A stretch of 50,274 bases of DNA from Moorena sp. SS36440bin_2 (GTDB lineage: Bacteria > Cyanobacteriota > Cyanobacteriia > Cyanobacteriales > Coleofasciculaceae). The stretch's first letter is position 1, and each line of letters begins with the position of its first letter. The stretch is from assembly GCA_011524395.1 (NCBI GenBank), contig WTKN01000015.1, positions 1-50,274 on the forward strand. The letters run 5' to 3'. The translations under genes and the position numbers were made by a program. Below are positions 34,867-43,566 of the stretch, in pieces. The notes beneath the pieces were generated by a model. That model worked only from the letters and a program-made list of their open reading frames with translations. It did not search any database and was not told the origin of the DNA.

Positions 34867-34939
34867 CGAGCACGGAGGGATTTGAACCCCCGACACCCAG
34901 AACCGGAATCTGGTGCTCTATCCACTGAGCTACGCGCCC
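34867..34939 (-). tRNA. tRNA-Arg (anticodon CCG)
   Basis: The minus strand folds as a 73-base cloverleaf: GGGCGCG acceptor pairing with CGTGCTC (two G-U pairs), a D arm, the anticodon stem CCAGA/TCTGG around TTCCGGT giving anticodon CCG, and a T arm with GGTTCGAATCC. CCA is not encoded; the discriminator is G. It reads CGG codons. Confidence 0.95.
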
Positions 34940-35079
34940 TTATGCTTGAGTGACTATATCAAGCGTTACTCTATTTGATTAGCTTTGATAATAGCACACT
35001 ATCGCAATTACTTATTATACACCACTTGAGCACCGAAAAGTGTAAACTGTTTGAAATCTGCCTAAGCTTGTGCCATTGG

Positions 35080-36369
35080 CTACAGATAACTGGCTGGATC
35101 GACAGGTTCACCGTTCTTACGAACCTCAAAATGGAGGTGGGGACCGGTAGAGAAACCCGTAGACCCAACGGTTGCGATCGCATTTCCTCGTTTCACCGAT
35201 TCTCCCTTACTCACCAATAGTCTACTGGCATGACCATAGAGGGTAGCAATACTGTCGCCATGGTCAATAATGACTGTATTGCCATAACCACCATACCAAC
35301 CAGCAAAAATTACTGTACCGCTATCTGCTGCTCGAATAGTACTGCCATAACTAGCCCCAAAGTCAATCCCAGAATGGAACCGAGATGTACCTAGAATGGG
35401 GTGACGTCGCCAACCAAAACTGCTGGTAATGGAGCCCTTACTGGGATAAAGCAGCTGACCAGTATTAAACACAAAAGTTTTGCGAAGCCTTGCCTTCCTA
35501 GCTGCCGCAATCTTGTTTTGACGAGCAATCTCTCGTTGAATCAAGATCACAAGATTTTTAGAATCTTCTGCTAACTGAGCTTGGGATGCTTCTAAAGCTT
35601 CTCGGTTAGAGTTAAGTCGCTCAATCAGTTGTTGCTGTGTCTTCAGCTGAGCTTGAAACTGCTTCTTTTTCGCTAGCAGTTGCTGTTTAAGTAGGGAAAC
35701 TCGGTTTTTCTGAGCCTCTATCTCGGTTTTGCGTTGGTTAATGCTGTCGGCTTCAGCTTTTAAACTAGTTAAGATTTCCTGGTCTGTTTGATAAACTAAC
35801 TTCAATCGGCGGCGTTGAGCCAGAAATTCGTTGATATCTTGACTCTTGAGCAGGATATTCGACCCAACTTCAGCAGTGGGCTGGCGCTGTAGAAAACGCA
35901 GTCGAGCAATGATTCCAGCCCGTTTTTCATAATAGCTACTCTCGGCAATTGCTAAATCCTGCTGCAACTGGTCTAGACGCTGGTTAGCCAGTTGGATTTG
36001 CCCATTGTAATCCTGGTTAGCCGTATCAGTTGACTTGAGATTAAGCTCAATCACACCCAGCTTCTTCTGGGCAGATTGCTCCACATTAGATATGCGATCG
36101 CTTTCCTTAATAATAGTAGACCGCTGTTTCTCAATATGTTGCTGTATCTGTTCCAGGGTATCTACTGCTCCTGGGTTTACTGCTCCTGGGTTTACTGCTC
36201 CTCGGTTAGATGAGGGAGAAGTACTCCCTGGAATTGTGACGATTAGCAGCCAAAGCACACAGCCTAAACAAACTCTCCCTATCCGGTATAAGCCATACCA
36301 ATCCTTAACCCTACTAAAGGCGTTGAGGTTTTTGGTATAGGTTCCCCTGTGCCGAATTTCCTTAACCAC
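35080..36369 (-). CDS. EnvC-like murein hydrolase activator (M23/LytM domain)
   Basis: A 429-residue envelope protein. A short cytosolic N-terminus and one hydrophobic segment (about 31-48) lead to a long coiled coil (about 75-285) and a C-terminal LytM/M23 domain with HSGIDFG, YGHASRLLV and GPHLHFEV. The zinc-ligand residues appear present, so it may be an active endopeptidase or an amidase activator in septal wall splitting. Three 15-base repeats encode NPGAV units after the membrane anchor. The start is a GTG at 36367-36369; no ATG lies before the anchor. Predicted location is periplasm, tethered to the inner membrane. Confidence 0.87.
   Translation of the reverse strand: MVKEIRHRGTYTKNLNAFSRVKDWYGLYRIGRVCLGCVLWLLIVTIPGSTSPSSNRGAVNPGAVNPGAVDTLEQIQQHIEKQRSTIIKESDRISNVEQSAQKKLGVIELNLKSTDTANQDYNGQIQLANQRLDQLQQDLAIAESSYYEKRAGIIARLRFLQRQPTAEVGSNILLKSQDINEFLAQRRRLKLVYQTDQEILTSLKAEADSINQRKTEIEAQKNRVSLLKQQLLAKKKQFQAQLKTQQQLIERLNSNREALEASQAQLAEDSKNLVILIQREIARQNKIAAARKARLRKTFVFNTGQLLYPSKGSITSSFGWRRHPILGTSRFHSGIDFGASYGSTIRAADSGTVIFAGWYGGYGNTVIIDHGDSIATLYGHASRLLVSKGESVKRGNAIATVGSTGFSTGPHLHFEVRKNGEPVDPASYL
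36163..36207. repeat. Three 15-bp in-frame repeats in the EnvC-like gene
   Basis: TACTGCTCCTGGGTT is repeated at 36163 and 36178, with a one-base variant at 36193. It encodes tandem NPGAV after the membrane anchor. Confidence 0.92.
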
Positions 36370-37133
36370 AGACTATCTCACTATTGTGAACAATCATCGA
36401 AAAAATTCCCGAATACAGCTGTCAACAGTTGTATATCAATTTATCCTGACGACAGTTAAACACTCCTTGGATATTATCTACTACTGCCCGATAGTTAACA
36501 ATCAGGGCAAAGCATTAGTGTTGTGATTATCGGGACTGGTGTTTACTATTTAGGTATCTAAGGTATTTGAGCTGGGAAATCATACACCAAAGTAAACACC
36601 ACAAACCCTAGCAACAACCTCACCACAAACCTCAGTCCTTTAGTCTATTGAAGTAAGGGAAATCAATTATACAGCTGGTTTAAATTCTGTGAAGTACAGT
36701 ATATATCTCGTTTTTTTGGGCGATGACAACAGGCAACCGAAGACTTTATCGTTCTGTTTTCAATTCCCCTTTACCCCTTCCCTGTCTTGATGCAGTCGCT
36801 CATGGGGGAAACCCCCAAGACCACGCTGCATCGCTAACTGTAATCAGTTTGGGGAAATTGAGTTTTTTCAGTAAAACTGTTACTTTAGCCTAATTTTCGG
36901 TAACTCTGTAAAGGTAGCTCATCTCAAATCCGGTCTAATTATTCTTATAACCCTGATCGGGGAATTGGTAATTCGTAATTGGAAATTAGTAGTTTACGAT
37001 TCCGAATTTTCCATTATAAAACATCATGGTAATAGTTTACAAACCAGTAATTAAACGGATTTGAACTATAGTTTTCAGTCAATCAGACCAAATGAAAACG
37101 TGTAATTAACCAATATTAGGATTAAATTTCGTT
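36370..37133. other. Large gene-free region (764 bases)
   Basis: The longest non-coding stretch here. It contains an 11-base perfect inverted repeat, TGGTGTTTACT (36537-36547) and AGTAAACACCA (36591-36601), a nested palindromic repeat at 36784-36832, and AATTGGTAATTCGTAATTGG-type DNA near 36963. A 59-codon frame from 36723 is interrupted by the palindrome and resembles nothing known. No RNA family is recognised. Confidence 0.65.
36784..36832. repeat. Nested palindromic repeat (GATGCAG/CTGCATC)
   Basis: The outer arms GATGCAG (36789-36795) and CTGCATC (36826-36832) enclose an inner TGGGGG-AAA-CCCCCA hairpin (36803-36817). A reverse-orientation relative with 35 of 39 identical bases lies at 21466-21504, so this is a dispersed element. 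Confidence 0.85.
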
Positions 37134-37397
37134 ATGACGGTACTAGCAGGATTTTACGTTTCTGGCGCTCTCTACTTTTTCTCGATCTGGTTTCAAGCTT
37201 TCCAGAAAGACACTAATTTATCTCCTGAGCAAATCCGCTTGTCTTGGATAGTGTTGACGATAGCAACCGTTTTTTGGCCAATTGTTGCCCCGATTGCTAA
37301 TCTGGAGAAGAGTTCTAGAACAAAAGATACTTTAGTTAATCAGCAAGAGGTTGATGCTAATAAAACAGGGATTTCACCTGAGCTATCCCGCACTTAA
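37134..37397 (+). CDS. Small membrane protein of unknown function
   Basis: An 87-residue protein with two hydrophobic segments (about residues 4-22 and 38-55) and a polar C-terminal tail. FYVSGALYFFSIWFQAF and LSPEQIRLSWIVLTIATVFW look like a conserved cyanobacterial small membrane protein, but I cannot name the family. The ATG at 37134 begins straight into helix 1. There is no operon partner and no catalytic motif. Thylakoid or plasma-membrane location is likely. Confidence 0.6.
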   Translation: MTVLAGFYVSGALYFFSIWFQAFQKDTNLSPEQIRLSWIVLTIATVFWPIVAPIANLEKSSRTKDTLVNQQEVDANKTGISPELSRT

Positions 37398-37672
37398 TTG
37401 GAACATATAGCGTTTGTATCTAGGTTTTAAACAAACTTCTTGCAGGAATTGGCTTGCATACAACAGGCAAAAGGCAAGAGGCAAAAGGCAAGAGTAAGCC
37501 ACCCCTAACCCTTACCAAGAGGGTAAAGAGATCCGGAGTTTTCTGCCATAATAAAAAACCTCCTAGGTATACATTTTATACGCGAAAAGTTTTATATCTC
37601 TCTTTTGTTTCCGGAAAGTGACAGAAGAGGGATATATAGTTGTCAATATAGTCAAGTCAGGGATTAAGTCTT
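37398..37672. other. Spacer with TATAGCG motif and GGCAAAA repeats
   Basis: ATATAGCGTTTGTAT at 37405-37419 is an exact inverted match of 38344-38358. AGGCAAAAGGCAAGAGGCAA heptamers follow at 37466-37493. An AT-rich region precedes the next gene. Confidence 0.75.
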
Positions 37673-38044
37673 ATGTTCTGTTTAAAAAAATTGGCATTTA
37701 TTATTACAACTGTATCATTATTTACTGCTACAGGTAACATCTGGATTAATAAATCAGTTGCACAAACCTATGATGCAAATGGCAACTTTTATGATCATCT
37801 TGGAAGAATAAATCAATGGTATAGCCCAAATGGCCAATTCAGCAGGGGAGATTTTATTCGAATATATGGACAGGATCTAGGAATATTTTTGTATCAGGTT
37901 TATTTGCTAGATCAATCCTATTCTATCTGTTCAGGTAGTCTTCTTTCAGAGATTAATCCCGCTGGTTGTAATACATACGATCACTGGCAACAAAGGCGTT
38001 ACGAAATATTTCGAGAGCTCAGATATCAAGAGATTCTGAGATAG
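37673..38044 (+). CDS. Secreted hypothetical protein
   Basis: A 123-residue protein with a clear Sec signal peptide (KKLAFIITTVSLFTATGNIWI, cleavage likely near SVAQ) and a mature part rich in Tyr, Gln and Asp containing two cysteines (CSGSLL and AGCNTY). The mature domain (TYDANGNFYDHLGRINQWYS) matches no family I recognise. It sits between two 15-base inverted repeats (37405-37419 and 38344-38358). Base composition is AT-richer than neighbouring genes, which suits either recent arrival or weak selection. Predicted periplasmic or extracellular. Confidence 0.6.
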   Translation: MFCLKKLAFIITTVSLFTATGNIWINKSVAQTYDANGNFYDHLGRINQWYSPNGQFSRGDFIRIYGQDLGIFLYQVYLLDQSYSICSGSLLSEINPAGCNTYDHWQQRRYEIFRELRYQEILR

Positions 38045-38055
38045 CTTCAAAATCT

Positions 38056-38214
38056 ATGAAAATTGTTTTTATCCTCAACTTATCAGGTTTTTTTATGCAT
38101 ATCATATCTACTCGTTCATGTTCTTGGATTAGCTACTTTTATTTAGGAATAACTACAGCACTTGCGGCTTTTAGTTATTCAGTTCAATGTTTTGCTATTA
38201 ATGATTTTATATAG
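38056..38214 (+). pseudogene. Possible truncated signal-peptide ORF cut by a MITE-like element
   Basis: A 52-codon frame starting 11 bases after the previous stop. It encodes a hydrophobic stretch with signal-peptide character (YFYLGITTALAAFSYSVQ) followed by only a few residues, then a TAG lying within the TATATAG end of the element that begins at 38208. The sequence beyond the element is the 3' end of trmFO. It may be the beginning of a secreted-protein gene lost through insertion, or chance. Confidence 0.3.
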
Positions 38215-38359
38215 CGTTTATAAATGAGATGTAAACCTAAGAGTTTTTTTTATTGAACAATAAAACTCTGGATCTTCTTCCCCTCTTGCCTTTTGCCTCT
38301 TGCCTCTTGCCTCTTGGCCTTTGGGAGTATTTTCACAACTCAAATACAAACGCTATATA
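38208..38359. mobile_element. MITE-like element with TATATAGCGTTT ends
   Basis: The left arm starts TATATAGCGTTTATAAATGA at 38208, and the right arm, reverse-complemented, starts TATATAGCGTTTGTATTTGA. About 20 of 24 end bases match. The interior carries a TTGCCTC heptamer array at about 38287-38318. It is about 152 bases, non-coding, with TA at both ends, consistent with TA-target (IS630/Tc1-like) miniature elements by inference. Confidence 0.55.
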
Positions 38360-38366
38360 GGAGTTG

Positions 38367-39731
38367 TTATGCTGCTGATACGCGCAGCCTACTCAACCAA
38401 TCATTAAGATCTCCTAAAGCGCGATCGCGATATGCTCCATACCGTTCTCGCTTATTCTTTATCCGCACTGGCAATTCGGGCAAAATCCCAAAATTTGGTG
38501 GCATAGGCTGAAAATGCTTAGGTGATGCGGAACTGATAAACTCAAACAACGCTCCCATCATCGTAGTGGGTGGCATCGTTACCAGTTCCAATCCCAATAC
38601 CAATCGCGCCGCATTGGTACCAGCTAGCCACCCTCCCGCAGCAGCAGCTGTATAACTTTCTGTTCCTACCAATTGACCAGCTGCCAACAAAGTAGACCGT
38701 TTTTTGAACTGTAGGGTTGGTTCCAATAACTCAGGAGCATTGAGAAAGGTGTTGCGATGCATCACTCCCATGCGCACAAACTCTGCTTCTTCCAAACCTG
38801 GAATTAGTCGAAATACCCGTTTCTGCTCACCCCAGCGCAAATTGGTTTGGAATCCTACCATATTCCACAGCTGACCTGTTTTATCTTCCTGTCGCAGCTG
38901 TACCACAGCATAAGGACGCTGGTGCTGATTTTCCGGGGCGCGGAAGTCTCCCTTACGGGCATCAAATAGTCCCACTGGCTTCAGAGGACCGTAGCGCATA
39001 GTATCTTCCCCCCGACGAGCCATCTCCTCAATCGGTAGGCAGCCTTCAAAAAATTTAGCAGTTTCTTGCTCAAAGTCTTTCAATTCTGCCTTTTGGGCTG
39101 CACACAGTTCTTCCCAGAAGTGACGATATTGCTCCCGATTCATGGGACAATTAAGATAAGCCGCTTCTCCTTTGTCATACCGGGATGCCATAAAGGCAAT
39201 ATCACGATTGATGGATTCCCCCACTACAATCGGTGATGCGGCATCAAAAAAACTAAAGTATTCTAAACCAGTGAACTGTTGCAGATCTTGGGCTAAAGCA
39301 GGACTAGTCAACGGACCGGTTGTCAGTACCACCACCCCTGTGGTAGGAATTTGCGGAACTTCCTCCCGCTGCAACTCGATCAGGGGATGACTAGCTAAGG
39401 TTTCCGTCAATTCCCGACTAAATACTGCTCGGTCTACAGCTAAGGCACCCCCAGCTGGAACAGCATGTTTATCAGCTTTGCCAATAATAATTGAATCAAG
39501 GCGTCTCAATTCTTCGTGCAACAAACCCGCAGCGCGATCGCTTGACTTAGCACCAAAAGAATTGCTACATACTAATTCTGCCAATTCGACGGTATGATGA
39601 GCCGGGGATAGTCGCACTGGTCGCATTTCGTGCAACACAACTGGTACTCCTGCCTGAGCAATTTGCCAAGCGGCTTCTGTACCCGCTAGTCCACCACCGA
39701 TAACATTTACTTGTTGTTTGTCATTAGTCAT
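38367..39731 (-). CDS. trmFO: Methylenetetrahydrofolate--tRNA-(uracil-5-)-methyltransferase
   Basis: A 454-residue FAD enzyme that methylates U54 in the T loop of tRNA using methylenetetrahydrofolate. The FAD motif [14 protein letters not shown] is at the N-terminus; [10 protein letters not shown]-like [12 protein letters not shown] and GGLAGTEAA are typical, as is the C-terminal [10 protein letters not shown]. Length is normal. Its start lies next to a MITE-like element (39732 onward), which therefore forms its upstream leader and presumably its promoter region. Confidence 0.94.
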   Translation of the reverse strand: MTNDKQQVNVIGGGLAGTEAAWQIAQAGVPVVLHEMRPVRLSPAHHTVELAELVCSNSFGAKSSDRAAGLLHEELRRLDSIIIGKADKHAVPAGGALAVDRAVFSRELTETLASHPLIELQREEVPQIPTTGVVVLTTGPLTSPALAQDLQQFTGLEYFSFFDAASPIVVGESINRDIAFMASRYDKGEAAYLNCPMNREQYRHFWEELCAAQKAELKDFEQETAKFFEGCLPIEEMARRGEDTMRYGPLKPVGLFDARKGDFRAPENQHQRPYAVVQLRQEDKTGQLWNMVGFQTNLRWGEQKRVFRLIPGLEEAEFVRMGVMHRNTFLNAPELLEPTLQFKKRSTLLAAGQLVGTESYTAAAAGGWLAGTNAARLVLGLELVTMPPTTMMGALFEFISSASPKHFQPMPPNFGILPELPVRIKNKRERYGAYRDRALGDLNDWLSRLRVSAA

Positions 39732-39845
39732 TATATAGCAAAGGGAACAGGGAATAGGGAATAGGGAATAGGGAGTCGGGAGTCGGGAGTCGGGAGTCGG
39801 GAGTAGGATAAAAATCCTGTCTACCTCATTACTATTAAAACCACT
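39732..39845. mobile_element. MITE-like element directly upstream of trmFO
   Basis: It begins TATATAGCAAAGGG at 39732, carries GGGAACA, GGGAATA and GGGAGTC heptamers (39745-39815), and ends with CCTGTCTACCTCATTACTAT. The reverse complement of that end, AGGTAGACAGGATTTTT, matches 16 of 17 bases inside the element at 797-941. It is therefore a reverse-orientation relative. Confidence 0.5.
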
Positions 39846-39851
39846 TTATTC

Positions 39852-39904
39852 AATTGTTAATTGTTGCTTTTTAACTGTTACTATTAAATTTACAATTAAC
39901 AATT
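39852..39904. repeat. AATTGTTAATTGT inverted repeat
   Basis: AATTGTTAATTGT (39852-39864) and ACAATTAACAATT (39892-39904) are perfect inverted arms separated by 27 bases, downstream of the site-2 protease gene. They are related to the hairpin at 31348-31382. Confidence 0.75.
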
Positions 39905-39958
39905 TTATAGTCTTAGTTTTTACTCATCAATTTTAATTGATAACGCGGCAGTATTTGA

Positions 39959-41461
39959 CTAAATAGTTAATAACTTAGTGATTGTTCCTGGTACTGGCAA
40001 AATAATAATGACTAAAATCAACAAGGCTATAATTCCGCACAAATCTCGCCAGTTGTCAAGTTCTGAAACATCATTAAGGGCTGGTTCATCTGCCACTGGC
40101 ATGAATAAAAGAATAATTGCCCACAGGAGTAATTCTGGCTGAATCAATACTAGGAGCATCATTAACAGCCGGGTAATTTGACCAATGGTCATACCAGTTC
40201 TTTGACCCAACATGGCATGGACGATATGCCCACCATCAAGTTGGCCCACTGGCATTAAATTGAAAGCAGTAACAACTAAACCGACATAACCAGCGACTGC
40301 GACAGGATGAAGCTTAATGGCTGTGTTGGAGACAAACTCACTGCCCAATGCCCATTTACTTAGTAAGGTGAGCAAAAAGGAAAATCGCGGATTGAGGGAT
40401 TCTAGGTTCAAGATTCCTGAAGAGTCAGACAAAGGCACTACAGTGGAATGGGCTAACCCCCACATTAGGATTGGTAGGGTAACCACTAAGCCAACTAGTG
40501 GACCAGCAATGCCTATATCAAATAAGGCTTTACGGTTAGGAACAGGAGAGCGTATATGAATAAATGCTCCCAATGTTCCCAAGAATAAAAAGGGTATCGG
40601 GATAAAGTAAGGCAGAGTTGTACGCACCTTGTAAACCATTGCGGCGAAATAATGGCCAAGTTCATGAATGCTGAGAATTGCCATTAAGGCCAGGGCATAG
40701 GGCAGTCCTTGCAGTAAAAGCGCTGGGTCAGTAAGGGGATTTTCCGACACCCCAGCGATCTGAGTTCCCATCCAGGTGGTGGTAAACAAGGTAATCACCA
40801 TCAGCCCCAATGCTAAACCAGGTCGCGTTAATGATTCAGACCCCCTGTAAGGTTTGGTTGATTTTTTGGTATTGGGCACTAGAGCAAAGAAGGGTTTGCC
40901 GCTAAAGCTTTCTTGAAAGACTACGAAAAAGCGATCGCCAAACTCGGCTTCTATATTTGACCGCACGGTACGGTAGGCTTGCTCTGGGTTAGTGCGCAGT
41001 TTGCCCCGACACAACACCACTTGAGGTCGGTACTCAATATTCTGGAGATAGTAGATTCCCCAGGGAAAACAATTTCTGAGGTCTTTTTCTTCTTCTTTAG
41101 TAATGGGACGAAGGCTTGACTTTTCAGTTGCCGATGAAATTTTGGCGACCGGGTCTGATGTACTTGTTTTAGTCGGATTGTCTTTGGTCATGGTTGAATT
41201 GGGAGCTGGGCGTCCCCACTGAATCAGCAGCCAGTACAATGGCAAGCAAATCACAAATGGACCGAGCAATAGGGCTGGTGGTATTGGTGTGTTCTTACCA
41301 TTGAACAGAGTCCAACCAATCCAGACTAGTGGTGGAGTCATCATTACCAGCCACAGTAACCAGACTGGTGTCCGGGTGAGGCTGGCAACGGTGCGCTGGA
41401 TCACAAGGTAGGTAATCACAGCGAGTAAAATAAATGTAAATGGGAGTAGCCAGAGTTCCAT
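39959..41461 (-). CDS. Site-2 protease-family membrane metalloprotease (EGY-like)
   Basis: A 500-residue polytopic membrane protein of the M50 site-2 protease family. The zinc motif ILSIHELGHYFAAM and the second ligand region NLMPVGQLDGGH are intact. A soluble domain (about residues 115-205) between N-terminal and core helices resembles the plant and cyanobacterial EGY-like group. Expected to cut membrane-bound regulators within the bilayer. It diverges from the MBL-fold gene with 50 bases between starts. No substrate gene such as an anti-sigma factor is adjacent. Confidence 0.88.
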   Translation of the reverse strand: MELWLLPFTFILLAVITYLVIQRTVASLTRTPVWLLWLVMMTPPLVWIGWTLFNGKNTPIPPALLLGPFVICLPLYWLLIQWGRPAPNSTMTKDNPTKTSTSDPVAKISSATEKSSLRPITKEEEKDLRNCFPWGIYYLQNIEYRPQVVLCRGKLRTNPEQAYRTVRSNIEAEFGDRFFVVFQESFSGKPFFALVPNTKKSTKPYRGSESLTRPGLALGLMVITLFTTTWMGTQIAGVSENPLTDPALLLQGLPYALALMAILSIHELGHYFAAMVYKVRTTLPYFIPIPFLFLGTLGAFIHIRSPVPNRKALFDIGIAGPLVGLVVTLPILMWGLAHSTVVPLSDSSGILNLESLNPRFSFLLTLLSKWALGSEFVSNTAIKLHPVAVAGYVGLVVTAFNLMPVGQLDGGHIVHAMLGQRTGMTIGQITRLLMMLLVLIQPELLLWAIILLFMPVADEPALNDVSELDNWRDLCGIIALLILVIIILPVPGTITKLLTI

Positions 41462-41511
41462 GATGAAAGATCACACCGTCTACTAAAAACTACAATTAAA
41501 CTACAAGCATT

Positions 41512-42216
41512 GTGCAACCCGATACTCCAGCAAAAGGCGATTTTTCTCTTACGCCAAGCGCATCGTCTAATCAGCAAACTGCTGCATCCAAGCCACCACG
41601 CCTTGTTCTAGATACCATTTTTGCTTTTCCACCCAATCGAGATACGTTAGGTGGTACGGCTTATATTATTGTAGGAAATTCCTTCAACCTATTGATTGAT
41701 TGTCCTGCCTGGAATGAGACTAACCAAGAATTTTTGCGTGAGCAAGGGGGAGTCTCATTACTGTTTATTACCCATCGGGGTGGTATTGGTAAAGCAAAGG
41801 AAATTCAGGAGAGTATGGGGTGCCAAGTCCTGATTCAAGAACAAGAGGCTTACTTACTGCCGGGATTGGAGGTAGTTACATTTCACCAGGAGTTCACTAT
41901 AAATCCCTGCTGCTACGTCGTTTGGACTCCTGGTCACTCTCCTGGTTCTTCTTGTCTTTACTACACTGGTGCCGGGGGTGTGCTATTTTCTGGGCGTCAT
42001 TTGCTTCCTAGTAAACAAGGAGAACTGTTGCCCCTGCGAACCCCGAAAACATTTCATTGGCCAAGACAGATTCGGAGTGTACAATCTTTGCTTGAGCGTT
42101 TTACCCCAGAGACTCTTCAATTTATCTGTCCTGGGGCCAATACTGGTTTTTTGCGAGGCCAAGGTGTGATTGACCAAGCTCACCAGGGTTTATCAGCAAG
42201 TTTGCGCGGAGTTTGA
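41512..42216 (+). CDS. Metallo-beta-lactamase-fold protein with degenerate metal motif
   Basis: A 234-residue protein with an MBL fold: GGTAYIIVGNSFNLLIDCP, then THRGGIGKAKEI, TPGHSPGSSCLYY and LFSGRHLL. The usual HxHxDH reads HRGGIG and the GD Asp is replaced by Arg (SGRH), so the binuclear metal site is largely missing; only the PGHSPG His and a few others remain. It may be a non-hydrolytic or binding protein. The start is GTG at 41512; the first 25 or so residues are low-complexity. It is divergent from the site-2 protease gene. Confidence 0.75.
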   Translation: MQPDTPAKGDFSLTPSASSNQQTAASKPPRLVLDTIFAFPPNRDTLGGTAYIIVGNSFNLLIDCPAWNETNQEFLREQGGVSLLFITHRGGIGKAKEIQESMGCQVLIQEQEAYLLPGLEVVTFHQEFTINPCCYVVWTPGHSPGSSCLYYTGAGGVLFSGRHLLPSKQGELLPLRTPKTFHWPRQIRSVQSLLERFTPETLQFICPGANTGFLRGQGVIDQAHQGLSASLRGV

Positions 42217-42270
42217 ACAGCCAGAAGCGCTATATATCTGACGCCCTGATGCTCGCTATGCTCTGAGCAC

Positions 42271-43506
42271 CTAACTTACCTTAGCTAGAACAGTTTCAGA
42301 AGTTAACAACTTGATTGCTTCCTGATACTGACTATCTGCTTCTGTTCCCACTTGGCTCATAGTAATTGCTTCTAAAGGCACCTCCAAGTCTGGCTCAATC
42401 CCTAATTTATTAATATCCCGGTGTAGTGGTGTCTCATACTTGGCAACGGTAACTGCTAATCCTGACCCATCTATTAGTTCAAATAACGACTGAATTAACC
42501 CTTTGCCAAAGGTTTTTTCCCCTACTAGCTTTGCCCTACCATTGTCCTGTAAAGCCCCAGCTAGAATCTCACTAGCACTGGCGCTGCCTTGATTAACTAA
42601 TACGACCAAGGGGTCTTCCGTAAGAGCGTCACCATAGGCTTCAAAGCTACCAATGGTGCCTTGGCGGTTAACGGTGTAAACAATAGTGCCTTGATCTAAC
42701 CAGAGGCGAGCAATTTCAATACCTGCCTGCAATAGACCCCCTGGGTTATTCCTCAGATCAAGAATATAGCCATGGGCACCCATCTCCTTGAATTGAGCAA
42801 CAGCGTGGGCAACTTCCATGGGGGCGTTGGCACTAAATTGAGACAGACGAATATAACCGACTGGGTCTCTATTTTCGTTGGTATCGAGCACTGCATAAAC
42901 TGGATTTAGGGAAATGCGATCGCGCACTATCTCCACCAATTTTGGCTGTTCTTTCTGGCCTTGAATTGTCAAGGTAACCGTTGTACCAATTGGTCCACGC
43001 ATCCGTGCTGCCGCTTCATCGAGAGTCATTTCCCTAGTCAACATGCCATCAATTTCTAGGATGTGATCCCGTGGTCGGATACCGGCTAAATCCGCTGGTG
43101 ATTGAGCAATTGGGGTAATTACTTCTAACTCACCCGTTTCCCCATCAATGGCAATTTGTAGCCCGACACCGGAGAGTTCACCAGAGGTGTTGATTTGTAA
43201 ACTATGATATTGCTCGGGTCTGAGCAATCGTGTGAAGGGATCCCCAAGACTCCCTAACATTGTTTCTATGGCAGTATAAGTAGCTTCACGATTAGGCAGC
43301 CGCTTTTTCAAGGTCTTCTGACGTAACAACCACCAATTCTGATGGTTAAAGGTATCATCAACGTAGGATTGAGAGACAATCCGCCAAGCTTGGGAAAAAA
43401 GCCTTTCCTCCTGAGAGAAGGCAGCTGCTGTTGGTGTCCACCAGGCAGACAATAGGATGATTGGCAAGGTTAGTAGGAGTCCAACCCACAAGGATCGTTT
43501 GTGCAT
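42271..43506 (-). CDS. ctpA: Carboxyl-terminal processing protease
   Basis: A 411-residue S41 protease with an N-terminal signal (GLLLTLPIILLSAWWTPTAAA), placing it in the lumen or periplasm. A PDZ domain (about 95-185, with GVGLQIAIDG and LEIDGMLTREM) precedes the catalytic domain carrying the serine in GSASASEIL and the lysine in GEKTFGKGLIQ. CtpA trims the C-terminus of precursor D1 so that the manganese cluster can assemble. Paralogues ctpB and ctpC exist in cyanobacteria; divergence from petB favours ctpA. I use the ATG at 43504-43506 rather than a TTG two codons earlier. Confidence 0.85.
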   Translation of the reverse strand: MHKRSLWVGLLLTLPIILLSAWWTPTAAAFSQEERLFSQAWRIVSQSYVDDTFNHQNWWLLRQKTLKKRLPNREATYTAIETMLGSLGDPFTRLLRPEQYHSLQINTSGELSGVGLQIAIDGETGELEVITPIAQSPADLAGIRPRDHILEIDGMLTREMTLDEAAARMRGPIGTTVTLTIQGQKEQPKLVEIVRDRISLNPVYAVLDTNENRDPVGYIRLSQFSANAPMEVAHAVAQFKEMGAHGYILDLRNNPGGLLQAGIEIARLWLDQGTIVYTVNRQGTIGSFEAYGDALTEDPLVVLVNQGSASASEILAGALQDNGRAKLVGEKTFGKGLIQSLFELIDGSGLAVTVAKYETPLHRDINKLGIEPDLEVPLEAITMSQVGTEADSQYQEAIKLLTSETVLAKVS

Positions 43507-43538
43507 GATCAAAATTATTAGAGTACTTGTTAAGTTAT

Positions 43539-43566
43539 GTTACCTGTAACGGCGATCAGGTATAAT
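43539..43566 (+). promoter_or_regulatory. Candidate operator and -10 element upstream of petB
   Basis: The perfect palindrome GTTAC-CT-GTAAC (43539-43550) lies ten bases before TATAAT (43561-43566) in the ctpA-petB divergent region. A palindrome at -35 spacing suggests a factor-controlled promoter. A second inverted repeat, ATGTTAA-AA-TTAACAT, lies at 43615-43630. Confidence 0.35.

Noticed and set aside
36723-36902. 59-codon plus-strand frame in the large gap
   Set aside because: Runs through the dispersed palindrome, has no ribosome site and matches no family I know.
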